DNA from: Oceanobacillus saliphilus
GTDB taxonomy: Bacteria > Bacillota > Bacilli > Bacillales > Amphibacillaceae
Length of the DNA: 64,000 nt
NCBI RefSeq assembly: GCF_023522835.1
Contig: NZ_JALCZU010000009.1
Location: forward strand, 1 to 64,000
Direction: 5' to 3'
Positions 25,367 through 35,136 of the stretch are shown here, piece by piece. Below the pieces are notes generated by a model that did no database searches, was not told the DNA's origin, and was given only the letters and a program-made list of their open reading frames with translations. The position numbers and the translations under genes were made by a program. Numbering within the stretch: position 1 is the stretch's first letter; each line of letters begins with the position of its first letter.

Positions 25367-25933
25367 CTAATAATTATCAGGGTTCCATATACATTCCAGC
25401 TTGCTACTGTTATTATCGCTATCTAACTGCAATAAATAAATATCAGGGTTTCTCAACTCTTTCCACTGTTCGAAACCGAAGCTATTATCATATTGATTAA
25501 AGAGATGTGACAATAAATTTCCATGGCTGACTATGATTACATTGTTTATCGAAGCATCTCTTGTTATTTCGTGGATAACTTCGTTGGCTCGTGCCATTAC
25601 ATCCCGTGCTGATTCCCCACCATGTAAAGAAAAGCTGTAATCCATAAAGGATTTTTCCAATGCCTCCATCCAGTCTTCAACCGGATCCTCGCTAAGAATA
25701 CGTTCTTTTAACCGTTCGTCATATTCAATAGGTATACCAGTTAGTTGTGTGTATGGCTTTATACTCTCAATAGCTCTTAAATATGGACTGGTAAGGATAA
25801 GATCAAATGTAACTTGCTCTTTCTCGAAAAAAGTCGCCAACTCAACTGCCTGTTGGATCCCCATTTTTGTCAAAGGGGCGTCTTTATGTTGTCCATCGGC
25901 AGAACAATGTCGGACGAAGTAGATTTTTTTCAT
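25367..25933 (-). CDS. Histidine phosphatase superfamily protein
   Basis: A 188-residue phosphoglycerate-mutase-like phosphatase. The catalytic His lies in YFVRHCSADGQ (usual RHG; here RHC), the arginine in LTSPYLRAIESIKPY, the glutamate in HGGESARDV and the second His in VIIVSHGNLLSHL. All four active-site residues are present, so it should be active on an unknown phosphomonoester. AGGAAGGGAT precedes the ATG. Monocistronic. Confidence 0.85.
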   Translation of the reverse strand: MKKIYFVRHCSADGQHKDAPLTKMGIQQAVELATFFEKEQVTFDLILTSPYLRAIESIKPYTQLTGIPIEYDERLKERILSEDPVEDWMEALEKSFMDYSFSLHGGESARDVMARANEVIHEITRDASINNVIIVSHGNLLSHLFNQYDNSFGFEQWKELRNPDIYLLQLDSDNNSSKLECIWNPDNY

Positions 25934-26053
25934 ATTTGATCATCCCTTCCTGGTAATTATTTGGAAAATTGTAAGATAGAGGTAGTTAAATTATAGCATC
26001 TAAAGGTGCAATAGAAAACAAAGTATTATAATTTTAAAAATAGTTAACAAAAG

Positions 26054-26092
26054 CACAAAAAAATAACAGGAGCGATTCCTGTTATTTTTTAA
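26054..26092 (-). terminator. Terminator after DUF6501-like gene
   Basis: Stem AAATAACAGGA/TCCTGTTATTT with a GCGAT loop, followed on the minus strand by a T-run (plus-strand A7 at 26056-26063). Confidence 0.85.
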
Positions 26093-26299
26093 TTACATTA
26101 CTTCTTTAAAGTAATCTTTTCTAAATCCACCAATACGTTCACTATTATCGATAATAAAGTAAAATTCTTCTGTTTCATTCTTTACATCATATTTTTTACC
26201 AGGTGTCAGTTTGCTATCAACAACAAACTTTTTAGCATTCGCATGAACACATTCTATTTGTTTCACTGTTTCTCTATTTTCCCAATTTAAATGAATCAC
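26093..26299 (-). CDS. Small conserved protein, DUF6501-like
   Basis: A 68-residue protein of alternating strands (KKFVVDSKLTPGKKYDVKN, EEFYFIIDNSERIGGFRKD). It resembles the short Bacillus family DUF6501; assignment is from memory of the pattern and moderate. AAAGGGAAATAAAAGTG precedes the ATG. No membrane or catalytic motif. A good terminator follows. Confidence 0.6.
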   Translation of the reverse strand: MIHLNWENRETVKQIECVHANAKKFVVDSKLTPGKKYDVKNETEEFYFIIDNSERIGGFRKDYFKEVM

Positions 26300-26354
26300 T
26301 TTTATTTCCCTCTTTTCAACTAGTTTACATAATGTTATTATCGTCTACTATGTT

Positions 26355-27314
26355 TTAGTTAAATAAATATAGATAATTTGCATAGCCTTTTTCTTCCATT
26401 TCATCTTTCGCGATAAATCGCATTGCAGCGGAATTCATGCAGTATCGCAAACCTCCAGCTTCTTGGGGACCATCCTCAAAAACATGACCTAAATGTGAAT
26501 CGGAACTCTTGCTTCTGATTTCCGTACGAACCATGCCATGGGTCGTGTCCACTTTGTCTTTAACATGGTATGGGTCAACAGGCTTGGTAAAGCTTGGCCA
26601 TCCACATCCCGCATCATATTGATCATTCGATGAGAATAATACCTCACCGGAGACAATATCCACATAGATCCCCTCTTTATCATTATTCCAGTATTCATTT
26701 TGGAACGGCCTCTCTGTTCCGTTTTCCTGGGTGACATGATATTGAATTGGTGTCAGCTTCTTCTTTAATTCGGATTTGTCGATATTATTCTTCCATGTAT
26801 TTTTTATGAAATCTTCTCTACCGGAACCTTTTTTATATAATCGGTAATGAAATGATTGCTTTTTATAATAATCCTGATGATTTTCTTCTGCATGATAAAA
26901 AGGTTTTGCAGGCAGGATTTGAGTTGCAATCGGCTTGGTGAACTTTTCGCTTGCGTCAAGTTTCTGTTTTGAATTTTCTGCTGCTTGTCTCTGCCGGTCA
27001 TTATGATAGAAAATAGCCGTTTTATAAGATTCTCCACGATCATTAAATTGACCACCGGAATCTGTCGGGTCAATTTGCTGCCAGAAAGTATTTAATAATT
27101 GTTCGTATGGCATAATAGTTGGATCGAAGGTTATTTGTACTGCTTCCAAATGTCCCGTTGTATTAGAGCAAACTTCTTCATATGTTGGGTTTTCAACATG
27201 TCCACCCGTATAACCGGAAATAACACGTTTGATTCCAGGACGCTCATCAAACGGTTCGACCATACACCAAAAGCATCCTCCGGCAAATGTTGCTGTTTCA
27301 AAGTTATTAGACAT
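26355..27314 (-). CDS. msrAB: Peptide methionine sulfoxide reductase MsrA-MsrB fusion
   Basis: A 319-residue fusion. MsrA (about 1-165) has the catalytic Cys in [14 protein letters not shown] and [16 protein letters not shown]; MsrB (about 175-315) has the resolving Cys region DAGCGWPSF and catalytic Cys in [11 protein letters not shown] with [10 protein letters not shown]. The CxxC pairs that bind zinc in many MsrB proteins are absent. The enzyme reduces both S and R methionine sulfoxides, using thioredoxin. ATG at 27314 follows AGGAGGAAATATTC; a longer frame to 27377 is not supported. Confidence 0.93.
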   Translation of the reverse strand: MSNNFETATFAGGCFWCMVEPFDERPGIKRVISGYTGGHVENPTYEEVCSNTTGHLEAVQITFDPTIMPYEQLLNTFWQQIDPTDSGGQFNDRGESYKTAIFYHNDRQRQAAENSKQKLDASEKFTKPIATQILPAKPFYHAEENHQDYYKKQSFHYRLYKKGSGREDFIKNTWKNNIDKSELKKKLTPIQYHVTQENGTERPFQNEYWNNDKEGIYVDIVSGEVLFSSNDQYDAGCGWPSFTKPVDPYHVKDKVDTTHGMVRTEIRSKSSDSHLGHVFEDGPQEAGGLRYCMNSAAMRFIAKDEMEEKGYANYLYLFN

Positions 27315-27464
27315 GAATATTTCCTCCTGTCCTATTGTTATTATTATCAGTGAACCATAGAATGCTTTTATATTCAATTGTCTTAAAGCAATTTAACTCG
27401 CTTTGCATACATCTATTTTTCCCTTTTTACAGATAAAAATCAAGTAGTCCGACTTACAAGAGCT

Positions 27465-27857
27465 CTATATATATAATTTAGGTCTGGATATACCTTTTAC
27501 CTCAGTCTTTTTGACTGGCTCAACAGGCGTAACAGTTTCAATTTTGGTATCTTCTGCTTTGTAGGAGGTTTTCGTATTTTCTTCATCACTTCCTTCTATT
27601 TCTTTAAAAGCCTTCATCATTCTATACATGGCAGGAAGATTTTTAATCATTGGGCCATATTCCTCTATTATCGGCGTGCTTGACTGAATCATGTTTAAAA
27701 TATGCTGAACCGTATCCAATGTTTTGGAAATACTGTTCACCGTGTTTCCTCCCAAAAATTTTGAAGTAAACTTTGATGGAAATGCGCCATGCCCTGATTG
27801 TCTTTCCATAGGATGCTCATATTGGTCATAGTGCTGCCGCGGTGGAAATATCATCAT
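27465..27857 (-). CDS. yqfQ: YqfQ/VrrA-like protein
   Basis: A 130-residue protein. The central segment ISKTLDTVQHILNMIQSSTPIIEEYGPMIKNLPAMYRMMKAFK (quoted in part) matches the conserved core of YqfQ/VrrA, found in spore-forming bacilli. The N-terminus is rich in polar residues and the C-terminus is lysine/threonine-rich and probably disordered. Function unknown; a sporulation link is suggested by family distribution. GGGGG lies 4 nt before the first ATG. Confidence 0.65.
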   Translation of the reverse strand: MMIFPPRQHYDQYEHPMERQSGHGAFPSKFTSKFLGGNTVNSISKTLDTVQHILNMIQSSTPIIEEYGPMIKNLPAMYRMMKAFKEIEGSDEENTKTSYKAEDTKIETVTPVEPVKKTEVKGISRPKLYI

Positions 27858-28228
27858 TATCCCCCTTTTAGGTATAAATCATCTAACATTAGTTTACGTT
27901 TGTGCTGTTCAATTCGTGTAGGCAGCTTTAAATATGGAGAGGAGATATTTCCCGGGCAACCGCAGGAAACAACAAAATACTTCTTTCCAATGGCGGTTTA
28001 ATAAGAAAAAAGTCACTTTTTGCGCAGGTGATATGTTTAGAAAATCGTAGGCTATAATCCAACAGTCATATGTCCATATGACTGTTGTCTGATAATTGAT
28101 CAAACGTTTGTTTGAATTTGGGATGTCGTAATCTATAGCCTTTCTGGATATGTTTAAGGAAGATATTTTTGAAAAGACTTGCCGAATGCCTTTGTTTTCT
28201 GAAACGATTCGGTGTGATTGTTAGAAAT
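27858..28228. other. Intergenic stretch with a palindrome
   Basis: No supportable gene. It holds the 13-bp palindrome described at 28060-28087 and a near-palindromic TCAAACGTTTGTTTGA at about 28099-28114. Confidence 0.4.
28060..28087. repeat. 13-bp inverted repeat, candidate operator
   Basis: CAACAGTCATATG and CATATGACTGTTG, exactly complementary, separated by 2 nt. No T-tract is attached, so it looks more like a dimeric repressor site than a terminator. It lies about 200 bp upstream of yqfQ. Confidence 0.45.
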
Positions 28229-28265
28229 TAAAAAAAGGTCCGGAAACACACTTCCCGAACCCTTT
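28229..28265 (-). terminator. Terminator of the tat-yozE operon
   Basis: On the minus strand AAAGGGTTCGGGAA pairs with TTCCGGACCTTT (two bulges), followed by T7. Confidence 0.8.
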
Positions 28266-28267
28266 CA

Positions 28268-28486
28268 TTATTTAGTTGTTTGATACGTTTCCCAAAGTTC
28301 ATCAAATACATTAAGCGCGTTTGAAAAAGGACTATTCCACTCCAGATAGTTACTGATTTCATCATAATCAGCAGAATGTTTTGGGAAATTATGGTCCTCA
28401 AATGCCCATTCAGCAAGCAAAGACTTTTCATCAGGTTTAATTTTCCCTCTGTAAGTCATTAGAAATTGATAGAAGAAACGCATCAT
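28268..28486 (-). CDS. yozE: YozE-family SAM-like protein
   Basis: A 72-residue small helical protein. FYQFLMTYRGKIKPDEKS, FAFEDH-like WAFEDHNFPKHSADYDEIS and LEWNSPFSNALNVFDELW match YozE (about 74 residues) along its length; the fold is SAM-domain-like. Function unknown. AAAGAGGTGAA precedes the ATG. Last gene of tatA-tatA-tatC-yozE, 12 bp after tatC. Confidence 0.9.
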   Translation of the reverse strand: MMRFFYQFLMTYRGKIKPDEKSLLAEWAFEDHNFPKHSADYDEISNYLEWNSPFSNALNVFDELWETYQTTK

Positions 28487-28497
28487 TTCACCTCTTT

Positions 28498-29259
28498 TCA
28501 GCTGTTCTCCTGCATAAATTCTTCATGTTTTTTCAGCTTTTTGCGATAAACAATTTTTGACACCTGTATACTGATTTCATACAGGATAATTAGTGGCACT
28601 GCCACAACAATTTGTAGAATAAAATCGGGTGGAGTTATCAATACTCCCACAACGATCAGGAAAAAGTAAGCATACTTTCTATTTTTAATCATAAAGTCTG
28701 GAGTTAAGATTCCCAAACTTGTCAGGAACATTGCTATAATCGGTAACTCAAACAGTATAGCAAAAGGCAATGTTACCCGCAATAAAAATTTAAAGTATCT
28801 ATCTACAGTAAACATTATATTGAACATGTCATCATTTAATGAGAGCAGAAAAGGCATTATTAAATGTATAAATACAAAATAACCAAAACCTAGTCCTAAT
28901 AAAAATAAAAGAAATAGTGCAGGAATATAGGATAGTGATGCTTTTCTTTCATGCGGTGTTAAACCAGGTTTGATAAATGCCCATATTTGATAGGCCAGAA
29001 CAGGAATTGTACCAATAATTGCGACTAAACCTGCCATAGAAAAATAAATCCATATAATCTCGGTTGGGCTGATTGCGGTAAGTTCAAGATTGATATCATT
29101 AACGAAAAACCAATAAATATCCTTCACATAAATAAAACCTACTATAAAAAACAGTATAAAGAAAACAGCAGTTACGATTAGCCGGTTCCTTAGTTCCGAT
29201 AAATGACCAACCAGATTCATCTCTTTTTCAGTATCTATTTGTTGCTGATCTTCTGACAT
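28498..29259 (-). CDS. tatC: Twin-arginine translocase subunit TatC
   Basis: A 253-residue protein with six membrane helices. The N-terminal NLVGHLSELRNRLIV and the segment AFIKPGLTPHERK, with FELPI in helix 4, are TatC hallmarks. It is the signal-peptide receptor of the Tat pathway that exports folded proteins. The ATG at 29259 follows GAGGGAGTATCG; the frame extends to 29286 without a site. It follows two tatA genes in the same operon. Confidence 0.95.
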   Translation of the reverse strand: MSEDQQQIDTEKEMNLVGHLSELRNRLIVTAVFFILFFIVGFIYVKDIYWFFVNDINLELTAISPTEIIWIYFSMAGLVAIIGTIPVLAYQIWAFIKPGLTPHERKASLSYIPALFLLFLLGLGFGYFVFIHLIMPFLLSLNDDMFNIMFTVDRYFKFLLRVTLPFAILFELPIIAMFLTSLGILTPDFMIKNRKYAYFFLIVVGVLITPPDFILQIVVAVPLIILYEISIQVSKIVYRKKLKKHEEFMQENS

Positions 29260-29337
29260 ATCGATACTCCCTCTCAAATAGCACAAAAGAAGATGTAAGG
29301 AATAACCCTACACCTCCATTGCAATCTATTGATTATT

Positions 29338-29520
29338 TCAAATGTGTTTTTTGTCTTTATTTTTTTCATCGTTACTTACAATATCCCGTGTCGCATGTTT
29401 AAATTCTCTTAACGAGCTTCCAAAAGCTCTGCCAATTTCCGGTAGCTTGGATGGACCAAAAATAATCAAAGCAACGATAAGAATAAGTATTAATCCGGGA
29501 ATTCCAATGTTACTAAACAT
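29338..29520 (-). CDS. tatA: TatA/E-family pore subunit, second copy
   Basis: A 60-residue protein: one membrane helix ([17 protein letters not shown]) followed by the conserved [14 protein letters not shown] hinge and an amphipathic, lysine-rich tail. The ATG at 29520 is preferred after GGAGTGATGGTT; a GTG at 29529 is part of the site. It differs from its neighbour in the tail, so the two may form distinct or mixed complexes with TatC. Confidence 0.92.
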   Translation of the reverse strand: MFSNIGIPGLILILIVALIIFGPSKLPEIGRAFGSSLREFKHATRDIVSNDEKNKDKKHI

Positions 29521-29538
29521 AACCATCACTCCGAAAAG

Positions 29539-29754
29539 TTATTTAACTTCTTCTTTACTTCCACCTTGAACAATAGCCTTAACCTCATTTATTTCATCAG
29601 TAGCATCACTTGTCAGGCCCCGAGTGGAGTCTTTAAATTCACGCAAGGTTTGACCGGCAGCTTTCCCAATTTCCGGTAGTTTTTTAGGTCCAAAGATAAT
29701 CAGTGCAAGCAATACAACTAAAATTAACCCGGGAACCCCTATATTTGCCAACAT
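29539..29754 (-). CDS. tatA: TatA/E-family pore subunit, first copy
   Basis: A 71-residue protein: membrane helix [17 protein letters not shown], hinge [15 protein letters not shown] and amphipathic helix [10 protein letters not shown], with an acidic tail. First gene of the operon, behind its own promoter. Confidence 0.93.
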   Translation of the reverse strand: MLANIGVPGLILVVLLALIIFGPKKLPEIGKAAGQTLREFKDSTRGLTSDATDEINEVKAIVQGGSKEEVK

Positions 29755-29772
29755 ACAAACACCTTCTTCATT

Positions 29773-29801
29773 ATATTATAAAGCTTGCAATATTACAGCA
29801 A
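29773..29801 (-). promoter_or_regulatory. Promoter of the tat operon
   Basis: On the minus strand TTGCTG (29801-29796), 17-nt spacer, TAATAT (29778-29773), about 20 bp before the first tatA ATG. Confidence 0.55.
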
Positions 29802-29848
29802 ATTTCAATTTCATCATAACATGTTTATCTTTTAATAAACAAGTTAAT

Positions 29849-30349
29849 TTAATTCAATTGATTTTTACGGTCATATTGTAAAAAATAATAGTCATAAGGA
29901 TTGGTGTCATTCTTCTCCCCTTTTACTTTGGAAGTTAAAATCCACTCTTCTTCGGGAAAATTAGGGAAATACGTGTCACCATCAAATGACTCATCAATCC
30001 AGGTGATATACATTCTATCTGCAATATCAATCACCTGGCTAAAGATATTACCTCCGCCAATAATAAAATATTCTTCTTCCGGTTTTGCAAGATTCCACTC
30101 TTTGACAGTTTGTAGATTATCAATCACTTCAACGTTTTCCGGAAATTCGCCATTACTTCGAGTAACTACGACATTTCTTCGATTCGGTAGAGCTCTACCT
30201 ATCGAATTGTACGTTTTTCTTCCCATGATAATCGTATTTCCTGTCGTTTTTTCTTTGAAAAAACGTAAATCCTTTGGTAAATGCCAAGGCATTCCATTAT
30301 CGAGGCCCATAACATGGTTTTTATCCATTGCAACTAATAGTGAAATCAT
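29849..30349 (-). CDS. dfrA: Dihydrofolate reductase
   Basis: A 166-residue DHFR: ISLLVAMDKNHVMGLDNGMPW with the NADPH/substrate loop, WHLPKDLRFFKEKT, IIMGRKTYNSIGR and FIIGGGNIFSQ. It regenerates tetrahydrofolate after the thymidylate synthase reaction. The ATG at 30349 follows AGGAGGGG; the frame extends upstream to 30424 without a site. It is 28 bp downstream of thyA and certainly co-transcribed. Confidence 0.96.
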   Translation of the reverse strand: MISLLVAMDKNHVMGLDNGMPWHLPKDLRFFKEKTTGNTIIMGRKTYNSIGRALPNRRNVVVTRSNGEFPENVEVIDNLQTVKEWNLAKPEEEYFIIGGGNIFSQVIDIADRMYITWIDESFDGDTYFPNFPEEEWILTSKVKGEKNDTNPYDYYFLQYDRKNQLN

Positions 30350-30377
30350 GGTGTTCCCCTCCTGTTGGGTAGTAAAG

Positions 30378-31334
30378 TTATACTGCGATTGGTGCTTTAA
30401 TGCTAGGGTGAGGATTATAATCAATTACTTCAAAATCATTAAGTTCAAAATCGAAAATGGAAGATTTCCCTTTATTGATCTTCAATTTCGGGAATGGTCT
30501 TACTTCTCTTTTCAGCTGTGTTTGAATTTGCTCGATATGATTGGAATAAATATGAGCATCACCAAAGGTATGCACAAATTCTCCAACTTCCAATTGACAT
30601 TCATGTGCGATAAGGTGTGTTAACAATGCATAGCTTGCGATATTAAATGGTACTCCGAGAAAGACATCAGCACTTCGCTGATACAGCTGGCAGGATAATT
30701 TCCCATCAGCCACATAAAACTGAAATAGTGTATGGCACGGCGGAAGTGCCATATGCGGAATATCTTCCGGATTCCATGCAGAGACAATATGTCTGCGGGA
30801 ATCTGGATTCGTTTGGATGGATTCTATCACTTCTTTCAACTGGTCAATCGTTTCATTCTTAGAAGTTTTCCATTTCCTCCATTGCTTGCCATAAACCGAT
30901 CCAAGGTCACCGAATTCTTCAGCAAAGCTTTTATCCTGCACTATTTTGTCTTTAAATAATTGCATTTGCTCGTGATATGTTTCATTGAATTCTGGATCCT
31001 GCTGACTTCTGATTCCAAAATTTGTCATGTCGGGACCTGTATAGGTCTCACTATTTATCCATTTTTCGAATGCCCACTCGTTCCATATATTATTATTATT
31101 TTCGAGCAGGTAGCGTATGTTTGTATCCCCTTTGATAAACCATAGAAGTTCACTGGCAACCAATCGGAATGGAACTTTTTTCGTAGTCAGTAATGGAAAT
31201 CCTTCTGAAAGGTCGAATCTCATTTGATGACCGAACACAGAATATGTTCCAGTGTTGGTACGATCTCCCTTTTTGAAGCCATTATCCAGTATGTGCCTGC
31301 TTAAATCCAAATAGGCCTGTTCACCTTTTAACAT
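30378..31334 (-). CDS. thyA: Thymidylate synthase
   Basis: A 318-residue enzyme that makes dTMP from dUMP and methylene-tetrahydrofolate. Motifs: [18 protein letters not shown], catalytic Cys in [12 protein letters not shown] (about residue 200), [18 protein letters not shown] and HIYSNHIEQ. The length corresponds to the long ThyA type with an insertion around residues 90-140 (as in Lactobacillus casei), rather than the 264-residue type. First gene of thyA-dfrA. Confidence 0.97.
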   Translation of the reverse strand: MLKGEQAYLDLSRHILDNGFKKGDRTNTGTYSVFGHQMRFDLSEGFPLLTTKKVPFRLVASELLWFIKGDTNIRYLLENNNNIWNEWAFEKWINSETYTGPDMTNFGIRSQQDPEFNETYHEQMQLFKDKIVQDKSFAEEFGDLGSVYGKQWRKWKTSKNETIDQLKEVIESIQTNPDSRRHIVSAWNPEDIPHMALPPCHTLFQFYVADGKLSCQLYQRSADVFLGVPFNIASYALLTHLIAHECQLEVGEFVHTFGDAHIYSNHIEQIQTQLKREVRPFPKLKINKGKSSIFDFELNDFEVIDYNPHPSIKAPIAV

Positions 31335-31488
31335 GGTATCTCTCCTAACTTATATAGCTACGTTATGTATATTTAAAATATGAATGTTTTTATTATAACA
31401 GATATTGTAACATAACCGTAATTCATACGAGAGTCTTTTCGTCATAATTCTAGTATAGAGATTATTCGTGTTTTAGGAGGATGACTTT

Positions 31489-32544
31489 ATGGTAAATGCA
31501 ACGGTAGAAAGTGTACTGAAACATTCGCTTCTGTGCAGCTATGTGTTAAGTCAGCCATTGCAAGGTGTCGGAACACTAGAAATTGGAAAGGTATTTGCCG
31601 AAAGTGAACAAATGGAATCCATGTATCATAGTGAAACAGATTGTCTATTGCAGAAAAAGCTAAGTCAGATGACTTATTTTTATGAACAGAATCCTGATTA
31701 TTTTGCTGTGGTTACGGAACATGCAATCAACAAATTTCAGGATGATTATCACCTCGAAATCGAAGGTCCTGCTGAACGGAAAACTTTATCAGAAATAACT
31801 GAAAAAAAGATCCGTATGAAGCAATTGGTTGAATTTGCAAATATAGTGGAACCAGGTATGGATAGTGACGACGTTAAAATAGTCCAGGAAGCATTGTATT
31901 TTTTTGGTTATCTCACAGGTGATATTGACGGCAAATATGGCCCTTTGACATATGAGGCTTTAATGAAAGCACAAACAGATTTGAACATCGAATTGACGAA
32001 AGAAGATACTTTGGAACTAGTGAATTCTCTGTACCCAGTCATCGTTGAGCTTTCCACAGAGAGTTTGCAAGCATCACCTGTTGAGAGTGAACAGGTTGAG
32101 CCTTCTGAAGATGTGGCTGAGGACCCTTCATCTAATGACCTGCAGGTGGAAGTTGTGGCCAGTACAGAAAAAGTGGAAGTAATTGCTAATAATACGGATG
32201 TCATTCAATCTGCACGCTCGTTAATTGGGACACCGTATGTATATGGCGGTACTTCCCCTTCTGGATTTGATTGCAGCGGATTCATCCAGTATGTTTTTCA
32301 ACATCAAGATATTGTACTACCAAGAACTGTCAGTGATTTATGGAATTTCAGCAAACCGGTAAGCACTCCATCGGTTGGTGATCTTGTCTTTTTTACTACC
32401 TATAATTCCGGTCCCTCCCATGCCGGAATTTATGTAGGAGATGGCAAATTCATACATGCTGGTTCTTCACGGGGGGTTGAAATTAGTGAATTGAATAACA
32501 CCTATTGGCAAGAACGTTATTTAGGTGCAGGGCGGGTGAGATAA
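31489..32544 (+). CDS. NlpC/P60 (C40) peptidoglycan endopeptidase with PG-binding repeat
   Basis: A 351-residue protein. Residues about 125-175: peptidoglycan-binding-like helices (EPGMDSDDVKIVQEALYFFG, GDIDGKYGPLTYEALMKAQ). Residues about 180-230: a Ser/Glu/Val-rich linker. Residues 237-351: NlpC/P60 catalytic domain, Cys in GFDCSGFIQYVF, His in SHAGIYVGDG and polar residue near FIHAG. It should cleave D-Glu-DAP type bonds in cell-wall peptide. The N-terminus lacks a classical signal peptide, so the export route is unclear. AGGAGG lies 8 nt before the ATG. Monocistronic. Confidence 0.85.
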   Translation: MVNATVESVLKHSLLCSYVLSQPLQGVGTLEIGKVFAESEQMESMYHSETDCLLQKKLSQMTYFYEQNPDYFAVVTEHAINKFQDDYHLEIEGPAERKTLSEITEKKIRMKQLVEFANIVEPGMDSDDVKIVQEALYFFGYLTGDIDGKYGPLTYEALMKAQTDLNIELTKEDTLELVNSLYPVIVELSTESLQASPVESEQVEPSEDVAEDPSSNDLQVEVVASTEKVEVIANNTDVIQSARSLIGTPYVYGGTSPSGFDCSGFIQYVFQHQDIVLPRTVSDLWNFSKPVSTPSVGDLVFFTTYNSGPSHAGIYVGDGKFIHAGSSRGVEISELNNTYWQERYLGAGRVR

Positions 32545-32580
32545 AACAAGCAAGTATAGATACACCTTGCTTGTTTTATC
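32541..32580. terminator. Bidirectional terminator between C40 peptidase and ypgQ
   Basis: Perfect 14-bp arms ATAAAACAAGCAAG and CTTGCTTGTTTTAT around a 11-nt loop; serves the convergent genes on both sides. Confidence 0.8.
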
Positions 32581-32591
32581 TATGAATCCCT

Positions 32592-33179
32592 TCAATTCCA
32601 TTCATGAAAAAATTGCTTTAAATAGGTCTCCATAAATCGATGGCGCTCCTCCGCAATTTCTTTAGCAGTATCTGTATTCATCAGTTGCTTCAGTTTTAAT
32701 AACTTATCATAAAAGTGCTGTATCGATGTCGAAGTAAGTTCTGGATGGTGAATCATTTGATTGTTCGCTCCACCATATGCAAACGTCCTGGCAACTCCAA
32801 TTGCACCTATAGCATCCAGTCGATCAGAATCCTGTACTATTTTCCCCTCCAATTGATCTGGTATCTCTCCCTTGCTGAAGGAAACATCTTTAATAATTCT
32901 TTTGATACAGGCGATTTCCTTAGAGCTCATCGATATTGAATTTAAAAAGATACCCATATCATCGATGGCTTTATTTGGATTGCTGAAAAGTTTCTGATCA
33001 CCAATATCATGAAGCAAGCCAGCCGCTTCACAAATAAATAAATTTGCCTTTTCAGCTTCCGCAATCTGTTTTGCCATGTTGGCTACCCGCTCCATATGAA
33101 AAAAGTCATGGCCGGTGGCGTCGTCATGGAATAGTTGCCTTACATATTCCCGTATACGTGACAACTGTTTTTCTTTCAT
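32592..33179 (-). CDS. ypgQ: HD-domain nucleotide phosphohydrolase, YpgQ-like
   Basis: A 195-residue HD protein: metal ligands in GHDFFHMERV, AGLLHDIGDQ and the late VQDSDRLDAIGAIGVAR. It corresponds to B. subtilis YpgQ/E. coli YedJ; YpgQ has been reported as a Mn-dependent dNTP pyrophosphohydrolase. The gene starts 2 bp after the fhs stop and is probably co-transcribed with it, which ties nucleotide hygiene to one-carbon metabolism. Confidence 0.85.
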   Translation of the reverse strand: MKEKQLSRIREYVRQLFHDDATGHDFFHMERVANMAKQIAEAEKANLFICEAAGLLHDIGDQKLFSNPNKAIDDMGIFLNSISMSSKEIACIKRIIKDVSFSKGEIPDQLEGKIVQDSDRLDAIGAIGVARTFAYGGANNQMIHHPELTSTSIQHFYDKLLKLKQLMNTDTAKEIAEERHRFMETYLKQFFHEWN

Positions 33180-33180
33180 T

Positions 33181-34854
33181 TTAAAATAACCCTGTAATCG
33201 TTCCGTCTTCTGTTACATCCATCTGTATGGCAGCCGGTTTTTTCGGCAGACCTGGCATTGTCATCACATCTCCCGTTAATACAACAATAAATCCTGCACC
33301 GATGGATGGTTTCAACTCTCTGATGTTTATGGAAAACCCACTCGGTCTACCTAATAGTTCCGGATTGTCCGATAAGGAGTATTGCGTTTTAGCCATGCAG
33401 ATTGGCAGCTTTCCCCACCCTTGTTCTTCAAAAAAGAGAATCTGTTTTTTTGCTTTAGGTGAAAGTTCAATATCATTAGCACCATAAACAAGTTGAGCTA
33501 CCTTTCTGATCTTGGTTTCCAGGGTATCATCCAAATCATAGATTCTTTTGAAGGTTTCCGTTGAAGGCGCATTTGTTTTCTCGATTACTTTTCTTGCTAG
33601 TTCTAGTCCACCTTCTCCACCTTTAGCCCAAACATCTGTTAATGCAACTTCTATTTCTCTGGATTCACACCAGGACTGAATGAAATCTGTTTCTGCTTCT
33701 GTATCTGTAGGAAACTTATTAATGGCGATGACATATGGTAAGCCAAAATGCTGGATTGTTTCAATATGTTTTTGGAGGTTTTCCATACCTGCTTTTAATG
33801 CTTCGACATTTTCAATATCTAAATCTTGTTTTGAGACACCACCATGCATTTTTAAAGCCCTTACGGTAGCGACTATTACTACCGCATCTGTCTCAAAATC
33901 GCCTACCAATGATTTGATATCGAGAAATTTCTCAGCACCCAAATCAGCCCCGAACCCTGCCTCCGTAATCACATAGTCACCTAACTTAGCAGCGGTTTTA
34001 GTAGCGATAATACTATTGCAACCATGGGCTATGTTCGCAAAAGGCCCTCCGTGAATAATTGCAGGCGTGTTTTCTGTCGTTTGTACAAGATTGGGTTTAA
34101 TGGCATCTTTTAAGAGCATCGTTAAAGCCCCTGCAACATCAAGATCTTTGACAGTTATAGGTTTTTCCTCATATGTATAGCCGATTACAATCCTTGAAAT
34201 TCTTACTTTTAAATCTTCCAGGCTAGTTGCCAAGCATAAAACAGCCATTATTTCGGAAGCTACTGTAATATTGAACCCATCTTCTCTTGGTACTCCCTGT
34301 ATCGGTCCACCTAAGCCGACGACTATTTGTCTTAATGCACGATCATTTATATCCAGGACGCGTTTCCACTCAATTCTCCTTGGATCGATATTTAAATTAT
34401 TTCCCCGATGAATATGATTATCGATTATCGCAGAAAGCAGGTTATTGGCGCTTGTAATTGCATGGAGATCGCCAGTGAAATGGAGGTTGATTTCTTCCAT
34501 AGGAAGCACTTGAGAATAGCCCCCACCAGCCGCTCCTCCTTTTAATCCCATTACTGGACCCAAGGATGGTTCCCGTAAAGCGATGACAGCTTTCTCACCT
34601 AATTGATGTAATGCCTGTCCCAGACCAACTGTCACGGTTGATTTTCCTTCTCCGGCAGGTGTGGGGTTGATTGACGTAACAAGAATAATTTTACCATTCG
34701 GTTTGTTCCTTAACTTGCCCATTAATTGTTCGGAAAGCTTTGCTTTGGAATTCCCGTAGAGCTCATAGTCCTCAGGAGCTATATCCAATGCTTCTGCAAT
34801 TTCGGAAATATGTTTTAACTTGGTCCGCTGTGCGATTTCAATGTCTGTTTTCAT
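33181..34854 (-). CDS. fhs: Formate-tetrahydrofolate ligase
   Basis: A 557-residue enzyme making 10-formyl-THF from formate, THF and ATP. Visible: [20 protein letters not shown] (P-loop region near residue 70), [36 protein letters not shown] and a C-terminal [20 protein letters not shown]. All family landmarks and normal length. First gene of an fhs-ypgQ unit. With thyA and dfrA nearby it forms a one-carbon gene neighbourhood. Confidence 0.97.
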   Translation of the reverse strand: MKTDIEIAQRTKLKHISEIAEALDIAPEDYELYGNSKAKLSEQLMGKLRNKPNGKIILVTSINPTPAGEGKSTVTVGLGQALHQLGEKAVIALREPSLGPVMGLKGGAAGGGYSQVLPMEEINLHFTGDLHAITSANNLLSAIIDNHIHRGNNLNIDPRRIEWKRVLDINDRALRQIVVGLGGPIQGVPREDGFNITVASEIMAVLCLATSLEDLKVRISRIVIGYTYEEKPITVKDLDVAGALTMLLKDAIKPNLVQTTENTPAIIHGGPFANIAHGCNSIIATKTAAKLGDYVITEAGFGADLGAEKFLDIKSLVGDFETDAVVIVATVRALKMHGGVSKQDLDIENVEALKAGMENLQKHIETIQHFGLPYVIAINKFPTDTEAETDFIQSWCESREIEVALTDVWAKGGEGGLELARKVIEKTNAPSTETFKRIYDLDDTLETKIRKVAQLVYGANDIELSPKAKKQILFFEEQGWGKLPICMAKTQYSLSDNPELLGRPSGFSINIRELKPSIGAGFIVVLTGDVMTMPGLPKKPAAIQMDVTEDGTITGLF

Positions 34855-35000
34855 CTTAATGCTCCTTTATTCCTTTGTATCTATTTAGTATAACCTAAGA
34901 AAATATTTTTTTCAGTTAACTGCAGATGTTCCTACAGTTTGTTCATTTAAATAATAATTTTAAAAAAATAGTTTATTGAGGCAAAAACAAGCCCATTTTC

Positions 35001-35029
35001 TTGACGATTATTTCTGAATAAGCTATATT
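35001..35029 (+). promoter_or_regulatory. SigA promoter of small RNA/csp leader
   Basis: TTGACG (35001-35006), 17-nt spacer, TATATT (35024-35029). Start site expected near 35036. Confidence 0.75.
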
Positions 35030-35035
35030 AATAAC

Positions 35036-35136
35036 AAGCAAAGAAGATGTACGGAATCATTAATGACAGAGGCAGCTTCTATAGAAGTGGATGCAATAGT
35101 GATCCTACACTTCTATAGAAGCTGCCCTTTTTTTGA
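35036..35136 (+). ncRNA. Candidate small RNA or terminating leader upstream of csp
   Basis: Between the promoter at 35001-35029 and a strong terminator lies about 100 nt. The terminator stem is 19 bp and perfect, GGCAGCTTCTATAGAAGTG (35072-35090) with its complement at 35109-35127, extended by GGAT/ATCC, and followed by T7. No ribosome binding site precedes the only short ATG frame inside. The csp start codon is 66 bp further on. It may be an independent small RNA or a transcription-attenuation leader of csp. Confidence 0.65.
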
